Part shown: in pieces, positions 1-7,203 of the stretch
Layout: every line of letters begins with the position of its first letter
Position numbering within the stretch: the first letter of the stretch is position 1
NCBI RefSeq assembly: GCF_900187455.1
Contig: NZ_FYDX01000005.1
Coordinates: 248,001 to 312,000 of the forward strand
DNA from: Pseudomonas sp. Irchel 3E13
Lineage (GTDB): Bacteria > Pseudomonadota > Gammaproteobacteria > Pseudomonadales > Pseudomonadaceae
Reading direction: 5' to 3'
Length of the DNA: 64,000 bases
Position numbers and translations under genes: made by a program
The notes under the pieces: model-generated
Told to the model about the DNA's origin: nothing
The model's input: the letters and a program-made list of their open reading frames with translations, nothing else
Databases searched by the model: none

Positions 1-75
1 CTTGGCGTGCTTGAGCACCGGGCCGCGAATGTCATAGCAGACGTTGGCGAGCTTGTTCGATTTGCTGACCTGCAT
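1..75 (-). CDS. alaA: Glutamate-pyruvate aminotransferase AlaA (5' end only)
   Basis: Only the first 25 codons are inside the window; the rest lies to the left. The reverse strand reads MQVSKSNKLANVCYDIRGPV, the typical N-terminus of AlaA/YfbQ, a PLP-dependent class I aminotransferase making alanine from pyruvate and glutamate. It is divergent from msrB, the same arrangement as PA2828/PA2827 in P. aeruginosa. Identification rests on the N-terminal signature plus synteny, since no catalytic residues are visible. Confidence 0.8.
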   Translation of the reverse strand, partial: MQVSKSNKLANVCYDIRGPVLKHAK

Positions 76-242
76 GATGTGATCCCGTTTGGAAAAGATC
101 GCCGCGCACTGCGCTTTGAAAAGGTTTGAAATGCGAGTAACGCGGGTGCCAGACTGACGCCTGAATTGAGGCGCAATAATACGTGCCACCCGTACAGACG
201 AAAAGAAGCTGCACGGGCTTTTTGATTTGCCGAGGCCTGCAC

Positions 243-635
243 ATGCAAAAGTTAGAGAAAACCCTTGAAGAATGGCGTGCGATGCTCGACCCCGATCAGT
301 ATCAGGTTTGTCGCCTGAAAGGTACCGAGCGCCCGTTCAGCGGCAAGTACAACGCGACCCGGACCGATGGCGTCTACCATTGCATCTGCTGCCAGGCCCC
401 ACTGTTCGATTCCAAGGCAAAATTCGACTCCGGCTGTGGCTGGCCGAGCTTCTACGAGCCGATCGAAGACAGCGCGATGATCGAGATACGTGATACCTCC
501 CACGGGATGATCCGTACCGAAGTCACCTGTGCCCAGTGTGATGCCCATTTGGGTCATGTATTCCCCGACGGACCGCCACCCACCGGACTGCGTTACTGCA
601 TCAACTCGGTGTGCCTGGACCTGGTACCGCGCTGA
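243..635 (+). CDS. msrB: Peptide methionine (R)-S-oxide reductase MsrB
   Basis: This 130-residue cytoplasmic enzyme reduces methionine-R-sulfoxide in proteins using thioredoxin. Two CxxC pairs (C47/C50 and C96/C99) form the structural zinc site, and the catalytic cysteine is C119 in RYCINS. The GCGWPSF and HLGHVF blocks are typical of the family. The start at 243 gives the usual family length; an upstream in-frame start at 183 would add 20 residues with no MsrB similarity. A glutathione peroxidase follows 32 nt downstream, so the two probably form an oxidative-stress pair. Confidence 0.95.
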   Translation: MQKLEKTLEEWRAMLDPDQYQVCRLKGTERPFSGKYNATRTDGVYHCICCQAPLFDSKAKFDSGCGWPSFYEPIEDSAMIEIRDTSHGMIRTEVTCAQCDAHLGHVFPDGPPPTGLRYCINSVCLDLVPR

Positions 636-667
636 AAACGCGTTCATTCAATTAAGGAGCGATGTGA

Positions 668-1153
668 ATGGCTGGTGAATTGCTGAATATCCCCTGCACC
701 ACCATCAAGGGTGAGCAGAAGACCCTGGCGGACTTTCCCGCCAAGGCGGTGTTGGTCGTCAATACCGCCAGCCAATGCGGTTTCACACCCCAGTACAAGG
801 GGCTCGAAGCGCTTTGGCAACACTATCGCGAGCAGGGCCTGGTGGTGCTGGGTTTCCCTTGCAATCAGTTCGGCAAGCAGGAGCCGGGTGACGAGACGGC
901 CATTTCGCAGTTCTGCGAGCTGAACTTCGGGGTCAGCTTCCCGCTGTTCAGGAAGGTCGACGTCAATGGCGCCGATGCCCATCCGCTGTTCGTCGAGTTG
1001 AAAAAGCGCGCGCCTGGCCTGTTGGGTTCGAAGGGGATCAAGTGGAACTTCACCAAGTTCCTCCTCGATCCGCGAACCGGCACCGTCTCCCGTTATTCGC
1101 CCACCACCAAGCCTGATGCCCTGAGCGCCGATATCGAGGCGCTGCTCAAATAA
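668..1153 (+). CDS. Glutathione/thioredoxin peroxidase
   Basis: This 161-residue protein belongs to the bacterial GPx (BtuE-like) family, which reduces hydrogen peroxide and organic hydroperoxides in the cytoplasm. The peroxidatic residue is Cys37 in NTASQCGFTPQY, replacing selenocysteine. GFPCNQFG (about 62-69) and KWNFTKF supply the conserved Gln, Trp and Asn. A clear AAGGAG lies before the ATG. The 3' end overlaps the convergent kinase gene by 8 bp. In P. aeruginosa the orthologue PA2826 is followed by the peroxide-sensing MarR regulator gene ospR, which is not here. Confidence 0.92.
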   Translation: MAGELLNIPCTTIKGEQKTLADFPAKAVLVVNTASQCGFTPQYKGLEALWQHYREQGLVVLGFPCNQFGKQEPGDETAISQFCELNFGVSFPLFRKVDVNGADAHPLFVELKKRAPGLLGSKGIKWNFTKFLLDPRTGTVSRYSPTTKPDALSADIEALLK

Positions 1154-3464
1154 TGACCGGCGGCACCCAATGGTCGATCACGGCCAGCAGTTCCTCGCGG
1201 CGGAACGGCTTCGCCAGATAGTCGTTCATCCCCGCCGCCCGGCAGCGCTCGCGCTCTTCGGGCATGGCGTTGGCTGTGAGGGCCACGATCGGCAGGTTCG
1301 GCCAGCGTCCGCTCTGGCGGATGCGTCGGCTGGCTTCGTAGCCATCCATCACCGGCATGTTGCAGTCCATCAGTACCAGATCAAAACTCCCGTTTTCCAA
1401 TTGCTCCAGGGCGTCGGCGCCGTGTGCGGCGACGCTCACTTCGCAGCCGAGCTTGCCCAGCATGCCCTTGGCCACCAGTTGGTTGACCGGGTTGTCCTCG
1501 ACCAGCAGGATCCGTGCCCGGCGCACGCTGGCAGGTTTTTCGGCTTGTTTGGTGGGGGCGCCTTCATCGACGCGCGAAAGCACCCGGCGCAGTGCCTGAT
1601 ACAACGCGCTCCGGGCCAGGGGACGGGCCTGTTGCTGTAGCGGGGCGAGGCTGGTGGCCTGGTCGCCGGGCAGGAAATTGCCGTAGGCAGTGATCAGCAG
1701 GATTGGCGCCTTGAGGGCCGGGCGCAGGCTCATCAGGCTGTCCAGATCGTCGGTAATCAGCAGGTCCGGGTTGCTGTCGCCAAGCTCGTCGATACGATCG
1801 TGCCGCTGATAATTCACGCCCCAGCGCGGCAGCAGGGTTTGCAGCAACTCGGCCAGCCCGCTGTTGGCGCTGCTGAGGGCGATCACGTTGCCGTGGAGGC
1901 GCTCGTAGGTGACGGCGCCGGTATGGCTCGGCAGTGGCAGTTCGGCGCTGAACTGGCTGCCGAAACCGCTTTCGGAACTGATGCTCAGGCGTCCCTGCAT
2001 GGCTTCGCAGAGGTTGTTGGTCAGGGTCAGGCCCAGGCCTGTGCCGCCGTATTGGCGGGTAATTCCGGCGGCGGCCTGGATGAAGGGCTGGAAAATCCTG
2101 GTCTGGGCTTCCGGGGCGATGCCGATGCCGGTGTCACAGACATCGATGCGCACGCCGCCATTGTAGGTGCTCAGGCGCACATCCACCCGTCCGAAGCGGG
2201 TGAACTTGAGGGCGTTGGACAGCAGGTTGCTGACGATCTGCCTGACCCGGGTCGGGTCGCCGAGCACCATGGCGGGGAATGTCGGGTCGATCAGGCACGT
2301 CAGTTCGACGTTGGGCGCGGTGTTTTGCGACAGCAGGTTAGCGGTGTCTTCCACCAGGGCGCCGAGGTCGAAGGGGATTCGCTCCAGTTCAAGCTGGCCG
2401 GCGTCGAACTTGGACAGATCAAGAATATCGTTGAGCAACTCCACCAGCACCTTGCCCGAATCATGGGCGATGGCCAGTTGTTGACGTTGTTCGGCGTTGA
2501 GCGGGCTGTCCAGCGACAGCGCGATCATGCCGAGCAGGCCGTTCAGCGGTGTGCGGATTTCATGGCTCATATTGGCCAGGAAGGCGGCGCGGGCCTGGGC
2601 CATGTCCAGCGCGCGTCGTCGCGCGTCTTCCAGTTCCTCATTGGACTGGCTCAGGCGCGTGTTGCTGGCCTTCAGTTCGTCGGTGCGGGCGGAAACAATG
2701 TTTTCCAGCTCATTGAGGTATTCGGTCAGGCGGTTCTCGGCATTGCGCCGCTGCTTGATCTCGGTGGCCATGGTGACGAACTGCTGGTTGGCGACCTTGA
2801 CCAGCACGCCGATCTCATCATGCTCATGGCCGACGGGGAAGGGCAGCTTGCCCTGGTTGGGGTCGTGCGGGTCACTGCTGCTCAGGGAACTGATCACCCG
2901 CACCAAGGGTTTGGTCAGCATCATATAGAAGAGCGCGAGGAGAATGCCGGTCAGCACCAGGCTGCGCACGAAGCCGTTGAGCAGCGTCACTTCGGCCCGT
3001 TTGAGGAAGCGGCTGCCGAAGGCGAAGGTGTCGACATCCAGGTACAGCGTGCCGAGGTATTCGTCCGGCATGTGGCTGAGATACAGGCGATTCTTGAACT
3101 GGCGGTTGTTGCCAAACAGGAAGTCGCTGAAAACGCGGTAAGCGCTTTCCTGGCGAGGGCGCTGCATGTCGGCGAGGACCGTGTCGTTGTTGTCGACCAG
3201 TTGGGCGCGGATGATGGCGGGCGATTGCAGCAGGCCGAGGGTCAGCTCCTGGGCCAGCTCGGCGTCGATGTTGTAGGCGATGCGCGAAGCGGTGTTGTGG
3301 CTGATATCCAGCAATGCCTGCATCTCGCGGTTGATGGAGGCGTCTTCGCTGGCATAATCGATCCCGATCTGGATGAAACTGAGCAATGTCCCCAGGATGA
3401 AGCCGACGAGGACTGTCAACCGGGCTTGCTTGTACGACAGGCGATTGGTGAACTTGATATCCAT
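1146..3464 (-). CDS. sagS: SagS-like hybrid sensor histidine kinase/response regulator
   Basis: This 772-residue inner-membrane hybrid kinase has TM1 at about 17-35, a periplasmic sensor region, TM2 at about 165-183 and a HAMP/coiled-coil linker. HisKA follows with phospho-acceptor His301 (MSHEIRTPLNG), then HATPase_c (DTGIGIA, GGTGLGL at 440-480). A degenerate receiver-like stretch spans about 525-625. The true C-terminal receiver has Asp700 in VLMDCNMPVMDG. The start at MDIKFTN was chosen because the 27 upstream residues look like translated leader. Position beside gpx and msrB matches PA2824 (sagS), which controls the planktonic-to-biofilm switch in P. aeruginosa; the same role here is inferred. 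Confidence 0.85.
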   Translation of the reverse strand: MDIKFTNRLSYKQARLTVLVGFILGTLLSFIQIGIDYASEDASINREMQALLDISHNTASRIAYNIDAELAQELTLGLLQSPAIIRAQLVDNNDTVLADMQRPRQESAYRVFSDFLFGNNRQFKNRLYLSHMPDEYLGTLYLDVDTFAFGSRFLKRAEVTLLNGFVRSLVLTGILLALFYMMLTKPLVRVISSLSSSDPHDPNQGKLPFPVGHEHDEIGVLVKVANQQFVTMATEIKQRRNAENRLTEYLNELENIVSARTDELKASNTRLSQSNEELEDARRRALDMAQARAAFLANMSHEIRTPLNGLLGMIALSLDSPLNAEQRQQLAIAHDSGKVLVELLNDILDLSKFDAGQLELERIPFDLGALVEDTANLLSQNTAPNVELTCLIDPTFPAMVLGDPTRVRQIVSNLLSNALKFTRFGRVDVRLSTYNGGVRIDVCDTGIGIAPEAQTRIFQPFIQAAAGITRQYGGTGLGLTLTNNLCEAMQGRLSISSESGFGSQFSAELPLPSHTGAVTYERLHGNVIALSSANSGLAELLQTLLPRWGVNYQRHDRIDELGDSNPDLLITDDLDSLMSLRPALKAPILLITAYGNFLPGDQATSLAPLQQQARPLARSALYQALRRVLSRVDEGAPTKQAEKPASVRRARILLVEDNPVNQLVAKGMLGKLGCEVSVAAHGADALEQLENGSFDLVLMDCNMPVMDGYEASRRIRQSGRWPNLPIVALTANAMPEERERCRAAGMNDYLAKPFRREELLAVIDHWVPPVII

Positions 3465-3588
3465 GGTCCCGAGCCAGTTCCACATTCCATGCGCTGCGCA
3501 AGCATAGCCGATCAACCCCGGCTGCTGGCATGTACTGTCGCACATTCAGCTTGCTCCTTTTCGCCTGAATATGACTTGAGGAATTCTC

Positions 3589-4479
3589 GTGGACCCTCGT
3601 TTGACCGCATTTCTCGAACGTGCCGAAAGTGTCCTGGCCCGCCTCGAACCGCTGTTGCCGGCGCTGCGCCCGGAAATCGACTGGAGCCGCTGCCTGGCGG
3701 CGCGTTGGCAGCGCGATGGGCGCAGCGGTTACCTGTCGCCGCTGGAAGTGAGCCTGGACATTCGGTTGTCTGACCTGATCGGGGTCGATCAGCAGCGCGA
3801 CCAGCTCGGGCGCAACACCCGCCAGTTTCTCGATGGCGTGCCCGCCAACCACGCGCTGCTGTGGGGCTCGCGCGGCACCGGTAAATCCTCGTTGGTCCGT
3901 GCGCTGCTGGCCGAGCACGCCGACGCCGGTTTGCGTCTGATCGAGATCGAGCGTGATCACCTCGCGGACCTGCCGCGGGTGGTGGAGCAATTGCACACGT
4001 TGCCGCAGCGTTTCGTGCTGTTCTGCGACGACCTGTCGTTCGAGGCCGGCGAGGGCGATTACCGGGTGCTCAAGAGCGTGCTGGACGGCTCGCTCGAACA
4101 GGCCCCGGATAATGTGGTGCTGTACGCCACCTCCAACCGCCGGCACCTGGTGCCGGAGAAACAGAGCGACAACGAAAACTGGAAGATGGTGGATGGCGAA
4201 CTGCACCCCAGCGAGGCGGTAGAAGACAAGATCGCCTTGTCTGACCGTTTCGGCCTGTGGTTGTCGTTCTATCCGTTTACCCAGGAGCATTTCCTCAATG
4301 TGGTCGAGCACTGGATCCGCGAACTGGCCAAGGGGCCGGGTCTGGTCTGGGCGCGCGACGAGGACCTGGAAAAGGCCGCAATTCGCTGGGCAACCGGTCG
4401 CGGTAATCGAAATGGCCGCTGTGCCTACCAGTTCGCCCGCTACTGGGTCGGACTCAAACTGCTGGAGCAACACAAATGA
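3589..4479 (+). CDS. DUF815-family ATP-binding protein
   Basis: This 296-residue AAA-type P-loop protein has Walker A GSRGTGKSS at 93-101 and a Walker B-like VLFCDDLSF near 150. ATSNRRHLVP looks like a sensor-1 region. It starts with GTG behind TTGAGGAA. The DUF815 family is widespread in proteobacteria but its biological role is not established, so I assign only ATP binding or hydrolysis. Its stop overlaps the next gene's start (ATGA), indicating coupling with the GAF-domain reductase. Confidence 0.88.
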   Translation: MDPRLTAFLERAESVLARLEPLLPALRPEIDWSRCLAARWQRDGRSGYLSPLEVSLDIRLSDLIGVDQQRDQLGRNTRQFLDGVPANHALLWGSRGTGKSSLVRALLAEHADAGLRLIEIERDHLADLPRVVEQLHTLPQRFVLFCDDLSFEAGEGDYRVLKSVLDGSLEQAPDNVVLYATSNRRHLVPEKQSDNENWKMVDGELHPSEAVEDKIALSDRFGLWLSFYPFTQEHFLNVVEHWIRELAKGPGLVWARDEDLEKAAIRWATGRGNRNGRCAYQFARYWVGLKLLEQHK

Positions 4480-4958
4480 TCGACTTGAATGCGGCGGGAG
4501 CGGGGCTTGGCGGCTACGCGCTGCTGGCGGCGCAACTGGAAGCCTTGCTCTCGGGCGAGCGTGACTTCATCGCCAATGCCGCACAGTTTTCCGCCTTCCT
4601 CTATAACCAGGTCGATGACCTGAACTGGGCGGGCTTCTACCTCAATCGCGATGGCGAACTGGTGCTGGGGCCTTTCCAGGGTCAGGTCGCCTGTGTGCGA
4701 ATCGCTTTCGGCCGGGGTGTGTGCGGCGCCGCCGCTGCCAGTCTGCAGACCCAACGGGTCGAGGATGTCCATGCGTTTCCTGGGCACATCGCTTGCGACA
4801 GTGCCTCGAACAGTGAGTTGGTGATTCCTCTGGTCAAGGACGGACGCCTGATTGGCGTGCTGGATCTGGACAGTCCGAAGCTCGCACGCTTTACCGTCGA
4901 GGATCAGGCGGGGCTGGAGCATCTGGCGGGGATTTTCCTGCAGGCGACCGATTGCTGA
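4476..4958 (+). CDS. msrC: Free methionine-(R)-sulfoxide reductase (GAF domain, YebR/MsrC type)
   Basis: This 160-residue single GAF-domain protein matches fRMsr, which reduces free L-methionine-R-sulfoxide. The three family cysteines are Cys73 (QVACVRI), Cys83 (RGVCGAAA) and Cys107 (GHIACDSASNSE). NWAGFYL and LIGVLDLDSP are family blocks. It overlaps the DUF815 ATPase gene by 4 bp and is followed by an intrinsic terminator. With msrB nearby, the locus covers both protein-bound and free Met-R-sulfoxide. Confidence 0.88.
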   Translation: MIDLNAAGAGLGGYALLAAQLEALLSGERDFIANAAQFSAFLYNQVDDLNWAGFYLNRDGELVLGPFQGQVACVRIAFGRGVCGAAAASLQTQRVEDVHAFPGHIACDSASNSELVIPLVKDGRLIGVLDLDSPKLARFTVEDQAGLEHLAGIFLQATDC

Positions 4959-4978
4959 TTGGCGATTGGCGGAGACAG

Positions 4979-5009
4979 AAGAGGGGCCATTGCGGCCCCT
5001 CTTTCTTTG
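4979..5009 (+). terminator. Rho-independent terminator after msrC
   Basis: The perfect 8-bp stem GAGGGGCC/GGCCCCTC has the loop ATTGC and is followed by TTTCTTTG. It lies between the convergent msrC and the 5022-5789 minus-strand gene, and best fits the plus strand because the T-rich tail is on that side. Confidence 0.85.
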
Positions 5010-5021
5010 TATCTGATGTTC

Positions 5022-5789
5022 TCAGTCGTAGATGACTTTCTTCTTCCAGTTTTCTTCTTCGTCCGTCTTCAGGCCTTCGGTCAGTGCGTTGACGTCGCTC
5101 TCGGTCGGCTCGATGGTGTCCAGCACCATGGCATTGGCGCGGGCCAGAAGCTTTTCCATGTATTCCAGTTGTTCGCGGTACTGCGCGGGCTCCGGCTGCT
5201 TGCGCAGGTATTGCACGCCGCGTTCGAAAGCGAGGCGGGCGTGCCCGGGCTGGTTTTGCTGCAAGGCGGCCTGACCCAGGTTATTGAAGAACTCGATATG
5301 CAGCTTGACCAGGATGTGGCGGATTTCCTTGACCCAGTACTTGGCTTCGTTGGTGGCCAGGAAGCCTTCCTGGCAGGCACGGACGACCTGGCTGTGCAGA
5401 GCTTCCAGAAGGAAGCGGATATCCTTGGCGCGGGCTTCGGTCTGGATCGGGCCGGGCGGGTTGCTGACCGGCAGCGATTCGCCCTGGGCGATCAGGGCTT
5501 CCAGCTCGGCGATACGGCTCTGGATATTGCTGTTGTGCTTGTCCAGCGACAGTTGGCGCTGGTTGAGGTTGAGTTCAAGGCGAGTCAGCAGCAGCTTGAG
5601 CGCCGGCGTCATCAACTGGCCCGGGAACGTTTCGGTGATCTCGCCACAACGCCGCAAGCGTTCGGCCAGCTCGACTTTCAGTCGCGCCCGCTCCAGCTTG
5701 TTGTTCTCGACTACGTTATTCAGATAGCCGATCACGATGAGTAAGGCGATACCCGCCACGATAAGCAGGGTAATCAATAGTGGTGTCAC
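5022..5789 (-). CDS. Conserved membrane-anchored coiled-coil protein, function unknown
   Basis: This 255-residue protein has one N-terminal hydrophobic segment (about residues 3-22) followed by a long charged helical region with heptad-like spacing (KLERARLKVELAERLRR, 85-100). A helical, TPR-like part follows (GQAALQQNQPGHARLAFERG). The start is GTG. The layout suggests an inner-membrane anchor with a cytoplasmic helical body, but I do not recognise a characterised family and assign no function. It is a single-gene transcription unit, convergent with msrC. Confidence 0.8.
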   Translation of the reverse strand: MTPLLITLLIVAGIALLIVIGYLNNVVENNKLERARLKVELAERLRRCGEITETFPGQLMTPALKLLLTRLELNLNQRQLSLDKHNSNIQSRIAELEALIAQGESLPVSNPPGPIQTEARAKDIRFLLEALHSQVVRACQEGFLATNEAKYWVKEIRHILVKLHIEFFNNLGQAALQQNQPGHARLAFERGVQYLRKQPEPAQYREQLEYMEKLLARANAMVLDTIEPTESDVNALTEGLKTDEEENWKKKVIYD

Positions 5790-6032
5790 CGTTCACGCCT
5801 CGTCAGTCAGGGTTACCGATTGAGTGTAGTGGCTTCCCTATTGCCCGGATAGAGCAGTTTGGCGGAAGCTGGAGGAGGATTGATGGCAATTTGCCCTGTG
5901 TCACACTTGGGCAATTGTTTTACCGTCCTTTCCTCTATCGGCAGGGACGGCTGGAAGAATAGGGCGGGCGGCTTGCCCGGGCGGTCCTAAACACGGCGAA
6001 GTCATTGATTTAAATAAATTTCTAATTGGGGG
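5790..6032. other. Intergenic region upstream of the first tRNA array
   Basis: Roughly 240 bases lie between the GTG start of the minus-strand coiled-coil gene and the tRNA promoter. I see no convincing ORF; a 60-codon plus-strand ORF here lacks a ribosome-binding site and any family resemblance. The last 25 bases (about 6007-6027) are AT-rich and may be an UP element for the tRNA promoter. Confidence 0.5.
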
Positions 6033-6061
6033 TTGACGACCTTTCAAAGCATCCCTAGAAT
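6033..6061 (+). promoter_or_regulatory. Sigma-70 promoter of the tRNA Glu/Gly array
   Basis: The -35 is TTGACG (6033-6038), the spacer is 17 bp and the -10 is TAGAAT (6056-6061). An AT-rich UP-like stretch lies upstream and a GC-rich start region (GCGCGCC) follows, the usual form of growth-rate-controlled stable RNA promoters. Confidence 0.85.
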
Positions 6062-6121
6062 GCGCGCCACTTGCAGCGTAAAGCACACAGCGAAACGCGG
6101 CAGGGAGTGAAGTTGTAGCGT

Positions 6122-6197
6122 GTCCCCTTCGTCTAGTGGCCTAGGACACCGCCCTTTCACGGCGGTAACAGGGGTTCGAGTCCCCTAGGGGACGCCA
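6122..6197 (+). tRNA. tRNA-Glu (anticodon TTC)
   Basis: The 76-nt cloverleaf has acceptor GTCCCCT pairing with AGGGGAC, anticodon loop CTTTCAC and an encoded CCA. It is identical to three other copies in this window. Confidence 0.97.
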
Positions 6198-6199
6198 AT

Positions 6200-6275
<76 letters not shown>

Positions 6276-6354
6276 GTTTACAAAGGCGTTGCTTAACGGC
6301 AGGGCTTGTAAAGAAATCCAGGGTTCAATCTTCAGGATTAAACTCTGGTCACTG

Positions 6355-6374
6355 AAACATGCGATGCATGTTTT
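6355..6374 (+). other. Hairpin in the spacer between tRNA pairs
   Basis: AAACATGC and GCATGTTT form an 8-bp stem with a 3-nt loop, 8 nt before the second tRNA-Glu. The 106-nt spacer (6276-6381) has no ORF. The hairpin may be a processing signal or a duplication remnant. Confidence 0.5.
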
Positions 6375-6381
6375 GGGCAGA

Positions 6382-6457
6382 GTCCCCTTCGTCTAGTGGC
6401 CTAGGACACCGCCCTTTCACGGCGGTAACAGGGGTTCGAGTCCCCTAGGGGACGCCA
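6382..6457 (+). tRNA. tRNA-Glu (anticodon TTC), second copy
   Basis: Sequence-identical to the copy at 6122-6197, including CCA. It is the third tRNA of the Glu-Gly-Glu-Gly array. Confidence 0.97.
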
Positions 6458-6461
6458 ATAT

Positions 6462-6537
<76 letters not shown>

Positions 6538-6545
6538 AATATGGT

Positions 6546-6603
6546 GCTACAGGATTCAATCGAGTCCTGTAGCCAAGAAAAAAGGACCTTCGGGTCCTTT
6601 TTT
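6546..6603 (+). terminator. Tandem hairpin and intrinsic terminator of the tRNA array
   Basis: A first stem GCTACAGGA/TCCTGTAGC (6546-6573) is followed by a textbook terminator: AAAAAAGGACC, UUCG tetraloop, GGTCCTTTTTT (6578-6603). The first hairpin may protect or help process the tRNA-Gly 3' end. Confidence 0.9.
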
Positions 6604-6682
6604 CGTTTCTGCGGAAAAATCCATTCACGTCTAGCGGGCCCGAAAGCGGGCTTCGTCGTTGTGCGCCATCAAACATTCAGGC

Positions 6683-6713
6683 AAAAAAAACGCCGCTTCA
6701 ATGAGCGGCGTCT
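6683..6713 (-). terminator. Intrinsic terminator of the PA2817-type gene
   Basis: CGCCGCT/AGCGGCG forms the stem at 6691-6710. The eight A residues at 6683-6690 become the U-tract when read on the minus strand, just after the stop of the gene at 6717-7127. Confidence 0.85.
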
Positions 6714-6716
6714 TTA

Positions 6717-7127
6717 TCAGTGCTTGCTGTCGTTGAGCGACATGCTCAGCAGTTGTTTTTCCTGGTTCCAGTCAAACGGCTCTTCATTCTGTTCGGCATC
6801 GTAGCGGCGTTCTTCCAGGGCCTGGTACAGGTCCAGTTCGTCGTCCGGCATGAAATGCAGGCAATCACCGCCAAAGAACCACAACAGGTCGCGCGGTACC
6901 AGGTGGGCGATCTGTGGATAACGTTGAATGACCTGGCACATCAGGTCCTGGCCCAGGTACTGGCTTTCCAGCGGATCGTGGGGCAGTTGCTCCAGCAGAT
7001 CGTCGAAGCGTTCGAGGAACAGGCCGTGACTTTCCTCCGGCACTTGTTCGGCTTCGCCCAGGGCGACGAGGATGCTGCGCAGGTGGTTGAGCAGGGCGAG
7101 ATGGTAGTCCAGGTGTGCATTGGCCAT
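6717..7127 (-). CDS. PA2817-type conserved protein of unknown function
   Basis: This 136-residue acidic soluble protein has no signal peptide or membrane segment. It contains the distinctive RDLLWFFGGDCLHFMPDDE stretch (about 79-97). It resembles the Pseudomonas proteins named after PA2817, encoded beside the fadE-type acyl-CoA dehydrogenase as here, but no activity is known to me. A GAGG motif precedes the ATG. A terminator separates it from the upstream fadE, so it probably has its own promoter. Confidence 0.8.
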   Translation of the reverse strand: MANAHLDYHLALLNHLRSILVALGEAEQVPEESHGLFLERFDDLLEQLPHDPLESQYLGQDLMCQVIQRYPQIAHLVPRDLLWFFGGDCLHFMPDDELDLYQALEERRYDAEQNEEPFDWNQEKQLLSMSLNDSKH

Positions 7128-7146
7128 GCTGGCGATCCTCTAAAGC

Positions 7147-7182
7147 AAAAACGGGCGCGGGAGTATACGGCTCCCGACGCCC
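7147..7182 (-). terminator. Intrinsic terminator after fadE
   Basis: Read on the minus strand, GGGCGTCGGGAG pairs with CTCCCGCGCCC and is followed by GTTTTTG. It lies in the 76-nt gap between the fadE stop and the start of the PA2817-type gene. Confidence 0.8.
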
Positions 7183-7203
7183 GATGTCCCGGTCGGATTG
7201 TGC

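Noticed and set aside
1800..3773. 657-codon ORF on the plus strand opposite sagS
   Set aside because: It is antisense to a clear hybrid kinase; His/Gln/Gly-rich composition is typical of a shadow frame in high-GC DNA.
6276..6381. Degenerate tRNA in the spacer of the first array
   Set aside because: A few TpsiC-like bases (GGTTCAATC) are present, but no acceptor or anticodon stem can be formed.
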